In this document: in pieces, positions 58,823-64,000 of the stretch | How the letters are laid out: each line of letters starts with the position of its first letter | Position numbering within the stretch: the first letter of the stretch is position 1 | NCBI GenBank assembly: GCA_027306785.1 | Contig: DAHUZB010000008.1 | Coordinates: 124,001 to 188,000 of the forward strand | DNA length: 64,000 nt | Direction of reading: 5' to 3' | Source of the DNA: Vulcanimicrobiota bacterium | GTDB taxonomy: Bacteria; Vulcanimicrobiota; Vulcanimicrobiia; Vulcanimicrobiales; Vulcanimicrobiaceae | Notes under the pieces: model-generated | What the model was told of the DNA's origin: nothing | What the model saw: only the letters and a program-made list of their open reading frames with translations | The model's database searches: none | Position numbers and translations under genes: made by a program

Positions 58823-59941
58823 CTACCGCTTAGGCGTCGGCCTCGGTCGTTTCCTGCGCGGCTTGTGATAGAGGATCGTGCGGTCGGTCAAGCTCAACGT
58901 CACGTGGCCACCGCGATTTGCTCTCAGTTGCCTGAAGACACGAAAGCCTTCGAGAATTGCCCGTTCCCATTGCCAAGCCGGAACGGCCGCGACTTCGTAA
59001 CCGCGTACGAACTCAGCAATGCTCTTAAGCAAATCGTAGTCGACCTGCGAGGCATCCTTGAAGAACTGTTTTTTCTTCGCTCGTGCGAAGATGACGGCGG
59101 AAACCGCCTCCTCGATTATGCCGGCGCGTGCGCCATCTTCATTTTCGTCGAGTTGCCGGTTGCGCTTACGCTTGCAGCGCAGCAGCGCGCGGATTACGGG
59201 AGACCAACCCAAGAAGACGGCGTAGGAGAGATGGAAGATATCGTGATAGCGGTAGTGATCGCTGTCGGTTATGTTGTCGGTGAGACGAGAGCCGACGTTG
59301 ATGCCGTTGCAGCGTAGGATAACCTGGTCTTTTGCGCGTTCGATGAATTCAATTTCCAGCTCACGCGGAAGCTGCTCCTCGCGTAGCTCCTTGGCATCGA
59401 AGAGTGGATAGTAGTCTGTCGGCCGTGGCCAGTCGCGGCGCGTACTTTCAATCGGCCAGCGGGCCTGCGTCTTATAGAGATTAGCGTCGGCGGCGCCTCT
59501 TAGGGTCATGCCTGCGCTAGCTGCGACGCGCTCAAGCGATCGCCAGACGTCGGTCAATCCTTCGCGAAGAAGCATCGCATCATTCGATTCGATCGCCAAA
59601 ACGACACGCCCGACCGCTGCACCGAGGCGTAAAGCGCTGCGTAAAACAGGTTGACGCGTCGCGAGCGCAGGCTGCTGAGCAAGCGCACGGAGTAGTGGGC
59701 GGTCCCGTTCGTCGCACAGACGTACGAAGTACCACAGACAGTCGCCCAACTCTTCACCCAGTGCGCCTAGGTAGTCGGGATATACGCCTTCCTCACGGCG
59801 TCGCTTCTTGATCTCGGCGAGAACGCTGCCGGCCTCTCCAAAGAGACCGACAGCGAGCAGACGCGCATGTTCGGGATCGTTCGCGAACAGGTCTGATGCC
59901 CGAGCTTCCTTGGCATAATCGAGCAGCCAGCGATGCTTCAT
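58823..59941 (-). CDS. MazG-like NTP pyrophosphohydrolase with an extra C-terminal domain
   Basis: About 372 aa. The N-terminal MazG-type all-alpha domain has metal-binding acidic pairs in LFGEAGSVLAEIKK (E36, E43) and LGEELGDCLWYFVRL (E63, E64, D67). A long C-terminal domain follows (SDHYRYHDIFHLSYAVFLGWSPVIRALLRCKRKR, IIEEAVSAVIFARAKK). It may hydrolyse (d)NTPs or modified nucleotides to clean or bias a pool. The ATG at 59941 is 2 bp after the upstream stop. It is part of the hypermodification-type operon. Confidence 0.75.
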   Translation of the reverse strand: MKHRWLLDYAKEARASDLFANDPEHARLLAVGLFGEAGSVLAEIKKRRREEGVYPDYLGALGEELGDCLWYFVRLCDERDRPLLRALAQQPALATRQPVLRSALRLGAAVGRVVLAIESNDAMLLREGLTDVWRSLERVAASAGMTLRGAADANLYKTQARWPIESTRRDWPRPTDYYPLFDAKELREEQLPRELEIEFIERAKDQVILRCNGINVGSRLTDNITDSDHYRYHDIFHLSYAVFLGWSPVIRALLRCKRKRNRQLDENEDGARAGIIEEAVSAVIFARAKKKQFFKDASQVDYDLLKSIAEFVRGYEVAAVPAWQWERAILEGFRVFRQLRANRGGHVTLSLTDRTILYHKPRRKRPRPTPKR

Positions 59942-59943
59942 GA

Positions 59944-60555
59944 TTAGAGCGATGCCTCCCCGAACTGTGCGGGACGACCTGCGCATCCCCAGTCACTGAG
60001 CGAACGAAGCCAACTGATGACGTTATCAACGTACTCATCCGAGAAATTTGCTCGATGACCTTGGCCGGTCTTCCAAAGGCGATTCGCTCCGCAAAAGGGC
60101 GGGGGTAAAGCTATCGCCGATCCGCCGAAGTAAACAAAGTCATTGGAGATCAGCACACGGTTCGTCTGTAGGTCGTGGTCTTTGTTGATCTTGAACGCCG
60201 TCCCGTCACTGCGGCTATGGTGCGAATCCTCCTGGATCCATCGTCCCGTGGCGGGATTGCGGTGATAGATATTGTCGCCGAACAAGCGCTTGCGGCTTCC
60301 GCGCCGATCTACGCGCTTTGCTGCAAACCGCGGGTCGTTCCAATACTCGTCAAATGTTAGCGCTTCCGTCACGCGCATCGCGTAGATCAAATTCTCTTGC
60401 AGCCCGGCGGCCTTTGAGCCGGTACCGACGATCCAATCGCCAATTGCCGCCGCCTTGCGAATCTCCGGCTTGCACGTCGCAAGCGTACAGTAGCCCTCGA
60501 AAGGATTCGGAGCGAATCCATAGTCGCGGATCACTTTGTACGAGAAGAGCTTCAA
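59944..60555 (-). CDS. Nmad2-like nucleotide-modification-associated protein
   Basis: The 203-aa protein has KLFSYKVIRDYGFAPNPFEGYCTLATCKP, GDWIVGTGSKAAG, FDEYWNDPRFAAKR, GDNIYHRNPATGRWIQEDSHHS and ISNDFVYFGG. I recall this conserved set as the Nmad2 family, named from its association with nucleotide- and base-modification genes. No biochemical role is established that I know of. It starts 3 bp after the TIR-like stop and is 2 bp before the MazG-like gene. Confidence 0.7.
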   Translation of the reverse strand: MKLFSYKVIRDYGFAPNPFEGYCTLATCKPEIRKAAAIGDWIVGTGSKAAGLQENLIYAMRVTEALTFDEYWNDPRFAAKRVDRRGSRKRLFGDNIYHRNPATGRWIQEDSHHSRSDGTAFKINKDHDLQTNRVLISNDFVYFGGSAIALPPPFCGANRLWKTGQGHRANFSDEYVDNVISWLRSLSDWGCAGRPAQFGEASL

Positions 60556-60558
60556 GCG

Positions 60559-61035
60559 TTAGGGCCGCGCGCAGTTGTGTCGCGGAAGGTCCGCTAGGTC
60601 GCGCGGGGTACCGTCGGACTTACAGAAGATGTTCTCGCCGTTGATTGCATCCACAACTTTCTCGCCTTGCCACGTGACAATCGCGTCTGCGTAATCCTTC
60701 AGCGCTTCGGGAAGATCGGCGTCACTCTCACCCCAATCCAGCACGCCGACGATACGCGTGTCGGTCTTCTTCGCATATTCGATTTCCCATGATACCCACT
60801 CGCTCTCGCGCGTGTTGGGTGTAACGAGCACGACCATGACCCCGGCCCAATCGATGCGCGGCGCGAGAATGTTGTACTTGATGTATTTCTCGTTGTTGGC
60901 CTGGTTCGGCTTCTCGGAAGTGATGGAAGAATCACGCATCTCTAGCCCGTGCTTTGCAAGGAGCTCCTTGAGCGCGGGTAGGCGCTGGTCGTCTTCATGG
61001 ACGTGGCTGATAAAAACGTTCTTGCGGTCTTTCAT
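60559..61035 (-). CDS. TIR-like (ThsB/DUF1863-type) protein
   Basis: The 158-aa protein begins KNVFISHVHEDDQRLPALKELLAKHG, continues with DWAGVMVVLVTPNTRESEWVSWEIEYAKKTDTRIVGVLDWG, and is a stand-alone TIR-like domain. The W80-x3-E84 pattern places a likely catalytic Glu as in NAD-consuming TIRs. ThsB of Thoeris is of this type and makes a cyclic ADP-ribose signal. It is the first gene of the operon leading into Nmad2, MazG and the base-modification gene. Confidence 0.8.
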   Translation of the reverse strand: MKDRKNVFISHVHEDDQRLPALKELLAKHGLEMRDSSITSEKPNQANNEKYIKYNILAPRIDWAGVMVVLVTPNTRESEWVSWEIEYAKKTDTRIVGVLDWGESDADLPEALKDYADAIVTWQGEKVVDAINGENIFCKSDGTPRDLADLPRHNCARP

Positions 61036-61068
61036 ATGCGTCGTCTCACCCTAAGGTCGGGCGAAGGT

Positions 61069-61118
61069 GCGCTCCCTTCTATGCCTTATAATACCTGCGC
61101 TAGCCGAGAAGGGTGCGC
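61069..61118. promoter_or_regulatory. Dyad flanking the shared promoter region of the two TIR operons
   Basis: GCGCTCCCTTCT (61069-61080) and AGAAGGGTGCGC (61107-61118) form an inverted repeat at 11 of 12 positions. Between them lies TATAAT (61087-61092), overlapping TATTAT on the other strand. No good -35 box is visible, which suggests activated or regulated transcription. Confidence 0.55.
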
Positions 61119-61175
61119 TGGTAAAGGTGGAAAGCCACATCGGCCTGCAGGATCGCCCTTCCTGGAGCCTATTGA

Positions 61176-62414
61176 GTGTCGCGCGAACGTCGCGCAGGAA
61201 GGGGGCCCGAGTTCGCCATGCCACTCGACTTAGCAGATACCCGGCCGCTATGCGCAATCTATACCGCATGGCATCCCTCGCATGCTGCCGGGGAGCAAAC
61301 AGCCAGGCGCCTCTACCAGCATTTTCGTCGTGACCTATTTACAAATGTTGCGGGCGGCGTCGGGTTGAGCGTCCTTTATCGGAGCGCCTGCGCTCTGGCG
61401 ACTGACCGACCTGCGCCGGTGCCTTTTGGCGACTCGCATATCGCGGTCGTATTTCTTCTCGTGAGCGCCGCAATGGCAACTGATCCTGCGTGGCGCGAAT
61501 ATGCGCGTGACATGATCGCCGATGTAAACACGCGTGGCCTGACGGCGCGAGTAATCCCCGTCTTTATGGATGGTGCCGGGCGCGAGGTTGTCGGGGAAAT
61601 CAACGCGGTGCGCTACTACGAATGGTCCGAGATTGGCGATCTCTTGGACGTACGTCTGATCAGCCGGCTGACCTACGAATTGGCGCGAATTCTCCGCACG
61701 TATATCGCCTCCAAGGAACACCCGGAAGCCACAGAAGGCCAGCTCGATGCCTACCTGCAGAGAGTACGCGTGTTTCTCAGTCACTCTAAGCACGACGAAT
61801 ACGGCGAGAAAATTGCCTGGGCGATTGAGGATTTTCTTTCGAAAAATATGGCACTCTCGCAATTTTTCGACGTGCGTGACATCCCAGCCGGCCTACCCTT
61901 CCCGACCGTCCTGCAGCACTACGTGCAGCACAGCGCGTTGATCGCGATTTATACCGACAGCTACTCATCCCGCGAATGGTGTCGCCGTGAAATCATCGAG
62001 GCCAAGCGCGCCGATCGCCCGCTCGTCATCGCCGACTGCATCGCTGACATCGACGAGCGCAGCTTCCCATATCTCGGCAATGTTCCGGTTGTGCGGATGG
62101 AACCGAAGGCGATGGAGCGCATTCCATACGTAGTCGCGCGCCTGTTGGACGAAGTCTTCAAAGACTATCTGTGGAGCGCGCGCCTCGCGCACGACGAAAG
62201 GCACTCGAACGCAGAGGTTCGCTTCTTACCGCGCACACCTGAGCTTATCGCGCTCTCGGGGATGCGAGTGTCAGCCGGGAAGGCACCCGCGACGATTGTG
62301 TATCCCGATCCTCCGCTAGGGGCCGAAGAGGTGCAGTTGTTCCACGACGTGCGCGCTGACCTTACACTCATAGCATATACCGAGTACGCGGCTGCGAATG
62401 GCGGCGCGCCGTGA
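61176..62414 (+). CDS. Double TIR-domain protein
   Basis: About 412 aa. The C-terminal half (from about residue 197) is a classical TIR: VRVFLSHSKHDEYGEKIAWAIEDFL, FFDVRDIPAGLPF, ALIAIYTDSYSSREWCRREIIEAKR, with the likely catalytic Glu at W268-x3-E272. The N-terminal 24-135 (LCAIYTAWHPSH, HIAVVFLLVSAAM, VIPVFMDG) looks like a second, degenerate TIR. The GTG at 61176 has TGGAG at good spacing; the ATG at 61218 is possible. Its stop overlaps the SLOG start (GTGA). Confidence 0.82.
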   Translation: MSRERRAGRGPEFAMPLDLADTRPLCAIYTAWHPSHAAGEQTARRLYQHFRRDLFTNVAGGVGLSVLYRSACALATDRPAPVPFGDSHIAVVFLLVSAAMATDPAWREYARDMIADVNTRGLTARVIPVFMDGAGREVVGEINAVRYYEWSEIGDLLDVRLISRLTYELARILRTYIASKEHPEATEGQLDAYLQRVRVFLSHSKHDEYGEKIAWAIEDFLSKNMALSQFFDVRDIPAGLPFPTVLQHYVQHSALIAIYTDSYSSREWCRREIIEAKRADRPLVIADCIADIDERSFPYLGNVPVVRMEPKAMERIPYVVARLLDEVFKDYLWSARLAHDERHSNAEVRFLPRTPELIALSGMRVSAGKAPATIVYPDPPLGAEEVQLFHDVRADLTLIAYTEYAAANGGAP

Positions 62415-63196
62415 GATGGCTCGCCGGACGCACGATCGCACTCTCGGTTTCGCCGCCGGAGGACGCTGCGCAGAACGGGATGGGACCGGAACATCTCAAT
62501 GACGCGCTGGGCGAGATTTCTCGCCAATTGCTCGCACTTGGCGCGCGCCTTATGTATGGAGGGGATCTGCGGGCCGGCGGCATTACGCGGATGCTGTTTG
62601 AACTGGCCGCGCGCTATTTTCCGGCATCGGTTCGTAACGCCGACTATTCGCCGTCGATCGTCGACGTGATTCCGTACCCGTGGCATGCGGAACTGTCGGC
62701 TCCCGATCTTGAGGCGTGGCAAGCGGAGTTCGCGACGATTGGTGAACTTCGATATATGAACGCCGCGGGCGACGCGGCATGGAATTTGAATCAGCGTCCG
62801 CGCGACATTCCCCAGCTGCCGAAAGACCTGTGGCCCGATGCTTTGACCGCGATGCGAAGGTATGTGACGAGCAACGCGGACGCGCGAATCCTCATAGGCG
62901 GAAGGACGACCCGGTACTTCGGACGGATGCCCGGGACGACAGAAGAAGCGCTCACGTCGTTCGAGGCGGGCCAGCCGCTGTTTGTTGCCGGAGGGTTTGG
63001 CGGCGCAGCAGCGCCGATAGCGCGCTACGTCGCGGCTCGTGGTCCGATTCCGTTCCCCGAGACGACCGCCGTGCTGCCGGCTCTTGTCTCAAACGGCCTT
63101 GAGACCAGAGAGTTGGGACGGCTGTCCGAATCGCCGCACATCGACGAGGTCGCCGTGTTAATCACACGCGGTCTTAGAAAGCTGTTTGCGAAATAA
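62411..63196 (+). CDS. SLOG-domain nucleotide-sensor protein
   Basis: The 261-aa Rossmann-like SLOG protein has ALSVSPPED, GARLMYGGDLRAGGITRML, and a second half ILIGGRTTRYFGRMPGTTEEALTSFEAG and PLFVAGGFGGAA, the glycine-rich nucleotide pocket of the family. SLOG domains bind NAD-derived signals in Thoeris ThsA. Directly coupled to a TIR gene, this one could sense or process the TIR product. No separate effector domain is attached. Confidence 0.75.
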   Translation: MRWLAGRTIALSVSPPEDAAQNGMGPEHLNDALGEISRQLLALGARLMYGGDLRAGGITRMLFELAARYFPASVRNADYSPSIVDVIPYPWHAELSAPDLEAWQAEFATIGELRYMNAAGDAAWNLNQRPRDIPQLPKDLWPDALTAMRRYVTSNADARILIGGRTTRYFGRMPGTTEEALTSFEAGQPLFVAGGFGGAAAPIARYVAARGPIPFPETTAVLPALVSNGLETRELGRLSESPHIDEVAVLITRGLRKLFAK

Positions 63197-63243
63197 CTAG
63201 GATCGGCGAATAGCCTGGGCAGCGGACCGTAGTTTAGCGATCT

Positions 63244-63262
63244 CGTCTAACAATCGTCTAAC
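63244..63262 (+). repeat. Copy 2 of the 19-bp element-end direct repeat
   Basis: Identical in sequence and orientation to 37284-37302. It is followed by three GGTCGG motifs within about 45 bp, possibly additional recombinase sites. Confidence 0.75.
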
Positions 63263-63314
63263 GGACCGGTCGGAAATGGTCGGAATCGCGCGGGGCCGGT
63301 CGGGAGCGAAAAGT

Positions 63315-63337
63315 GCGGAATCCCTTGAAAATCGAGG
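63315..63337. repeat. Right arm of the element-end inverted repeat
   Basis: 23 bases that are the reverse complement of 37235-37258 apart from one missing T. It lies 43 bp inside attR. Confidence 0.7.
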
Positions 63338-63380
63338 CTTTTGGTAACGGCCGGGACCTGCCGGGACCCCACTTCGAGAA

Positions 63381-63404
63381 TTCGATTCCCGTTGGCGCTA
63401 CCAC
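63381..63404 (+). repeat. attR: 24-bp copy of the tRNA-Glu 3' end
   Basis: Exact match to 37205-37228. The rest of the tRNA is missing on this side, so this is the right attachment scar. Confidence 0.92.
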
Positions 63405-63406
63405 GT

Positions 63407-63433
63407 AAAGCCCGCTACGGCGGGCTTTTTTTT
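63407..63433 (+). terminator. Hairpin terminator, probably the original tRNA-Glu terminator
   Basis: A perfect 9-bp stem (63407-63415 with 63420-63428) with a stable TACG tetraloop is followed by a run of T to 63433. It begins 2 bp after attR, where the terminator of an uninterrupted tRNA-Glu gene would lie. Confidence 0.85.
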
Positions 63434-63572
63434 ATTGCCACGGGCGCGACGGGTGCAGCGACGATCCTGTGTTCGGCGCCCGTCGCCGCGAAAAGGGAGG
63501 ATGAAAGGCCCGCGGGTAAGCCCTCGGGAAACGACGGCGACCGGGGGTGCGGTCTTGATTTTGAATTGGGTA
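63434..63572. other. Gene-free spacer between attR terminator and retron promoter
   Basis: 139 bp of high-GC sequence. I see no convincing gene, repeat or RNA here. Confidence 0.5.
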
Positions 63573-63601
63573 TTTACACGATATCCCGCTCGTGATATTG
63601 T
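63573..63601 (+). promoter_or_regulatory. Promoter of the retron RNA
   Basis: -35 TTTACA (63573-63578) and -10 TATTGT (63596-63601) are 17 bp apart. The predicted start, near 63608, lies a few bases before the a1 repeat at 63612. Confidence 0.6.
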
Positions 63602-63607
63602 CCGGGC

Positions 63608-63746
63608 TGAAGGCTCAACGGTAGTGTTTGTGCCGCGCTTCGTGGCACGTGAAGCCAATGTGACGGCCACTGCCATTACATGCTTCCATTCCATGTTCCA
63701 GTTGTATCAGTGCTTATCGCGTAAGAGTACCGTTGAGCCCTTTTTT
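63608..63746 (+). ncRNA. Retron msr-msd RNA
   Basis: A perfect 12-bp inverted repeat, a1 at 63612-63623 and a2 at 63728-63739, encloses the structured region as in retron RNAs. Inside are a hairpin at 63630-63648 (8-bp stem, one G-U, CTT loop), a long hairpin at 63651-63686 with a CA bulge and CACT loop, and a short CTTA/TAAG hairpin at 63713-63725. A TTTG segment after a1 is followed by the first hairpin, as I recall for Ec67. It lies 25 bp upstream of the RT start. Confidence 0.75.
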
Positions 63747-63764
63747 CTTTGGAGCCGTAGCTAG

Positions 63765-64000
63765 ATGGATCGGCTCGCGGCGCTTCGATCCGCAAAATCG
63801 GTCGATCAACTTGCAGTGCTCTTGCATTACAAGCCGGTTAGTCTCAGATACATACTTTATGGTCAGAACAGAGACGGAAAATACCGCGAATTCAAGATTC
63901 CCAAGCGTAACGGCGGCGAGAGGATAATTCATGCGCCGGACGACCAATTAAAGCAGCTGCAGCGGAACCTTTCCGCGCTCATGCAAGACTGCATGGATGA
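63765..64000 (+). CDS. Retron reverse transcriptase, N-terminal part (cut by window end)
   Basis: The 78 visible residues include LAALRSAKSVDQLAVLL, LRYILYG, KYREFKIPKRNGGERIIHAP and LKQLQRNLSALMQDC. The FxIPKRxGGxRxIxAP..LKxxQR pattern is the start of retron RTs and looks closest, from memory, to Ec67, whose RT carries a C-terminal TOPRIM domain. The YADD core and any fused effector lie outside the window. GGAG precedes the ATG. It reverse-transcribes the msd part of the upstream RNA in the known systems. Confidence 0.85.
   Translation, partial: MDRLAALRSAKSVDQLAVLLHYKPVSLRYILYGQNRDGKYREFKIPKRNGGERIIHAPDDQLKQLQRNLSALMQDCMD

Larger units (their letters stand above)
37205..63404. mobile_element. 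Integrated mobilisable element carrying a defence island
   Basis: Both ends carry the identical 24-bp sequence of the tRNA-Glu 3' end. Inside lie an integrase and excisionase beside the tRNA, regulators, a mobilisation module (coupling protein, ParA-like ATPase, relaxase-helicase) and about 14 kb of defence genes. No VirB4-type or pilus genes are seen, which points to an integrative mobilisable element rather than a self-transmissible one. Base composition falls in the second half compared with the core chromosome. No capsid, portal or terminase genes are present, so it is not a prophage. Confidence 0.9.

Noticed and set aside
37205-63404. Prophage
   Set aside because: Integrase, excisionase and XRE repressor are present, but no capsid, portal, terminase, tail or lysis genes; relaxase and coupling protein point to a mobilisable element.
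37205-63404. Complete self-transmissible ICE
   Set aside because: No VirB4-like ATPase or other mating-channel genes are visible between the ends.
63341-63764. Small reading frames covering attR, terminator and retron RNA
   Set aside because: They cross the attachment repeat and hairpin structures and have no protein-like composition.

Overview
The window is a high-GC bacterial chromosome segment (positions 1 to about 37,200) carrying an integrated mobile element of about 26.2 kb (37,205 to 63,404). The start of a retron lies at the right edge. The host cannot be named from sequence alone. It makes secreted proteins with signal peptides, has chemoreceptor-like and GGDEF signalling proteins, a small outer-membrane-barrel-like protein and two elongator-type tRNAs. 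The GC-rich codon use and gene mix would fit a soil or candidate-phylum lineage such as Eremiobacterota/Vulcanimicrobiota, but that is a weak guess.

Core chromosome, 1 to 37.2 kb. It opens inside glmU and runs through a retropepsin-like protease, a PLP decarboxylase, a GGDEF protein, a degenerate M48 protein and a degenerate amino-acid kinase. Housekeeping genes follow: pth, rplY and prs on the minus strand, uvrB, an esterase, a GH38 glycosidase, uvrA, ligA, nnr and acpS, and archaemetzincin. A three-gene chemoreceptor-like cluster comes next, then an S10 carboxypeptidase, birA, ndk and eno. The segment ends with tRNA-Met(CAU), small membrane and YbjQ genes, an HxlR/SDR pair and tRNA-Glu(UUC).

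Integrated element, 37.2 to 63.4 kb. A tyrosine integrase and an excisionase sit beside tRNA-Glu. A 24-bp copy of the tRNA 3' end lies at 63,381-63,404, and the hairpin terminator that probably belonged to the tRNA is stranded just beyond it. A regulatory module (XRE repressor plus a divergent gene) and an HExxH metalloprotease come next. Then there is a mobilisation module: VirD4/TraD-like coupling protein, ParA-like ATPase, DNA-binding accessory proteins and a relaxase-helicase. No mating-pair-formation (VirB) genes are present, so the element looks mobilisable rather than self-transmissible.

The distal half is a defence island of visibly lower GC in parts. It holds an AbiEi/AbiEii toxin-antitoxin pair, an AbiJ-like HEPN protein, and a restriction-modification-like operon (two methyltransferase genes, a helicase with a GIY-YIG-like N-terminus, a PD-(D/E)XK-like nuclease). 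It ends in two divergent operons: TIR-like, Nmad2-like, MazG-like and a DNA-base-hypermodification-family gene on the minus strand, and double-TIR plus SLOG on the plus strand. The two share a short intergenic region with a dyad. This last cluster, with TIR NADase-like enzymes, a SLOG nucleotide sensor and thymine-hypermodification-type genes together, is the best candidate for an undescribed immune system.

Right edge, 63.6 to 64.0 kb. A promoter, a 12-bp inverted repeat enclosing several hairpins and the N-terminus of a reverse transcriptase form a probable retron resembling Ec67. It is cut off by the window end.
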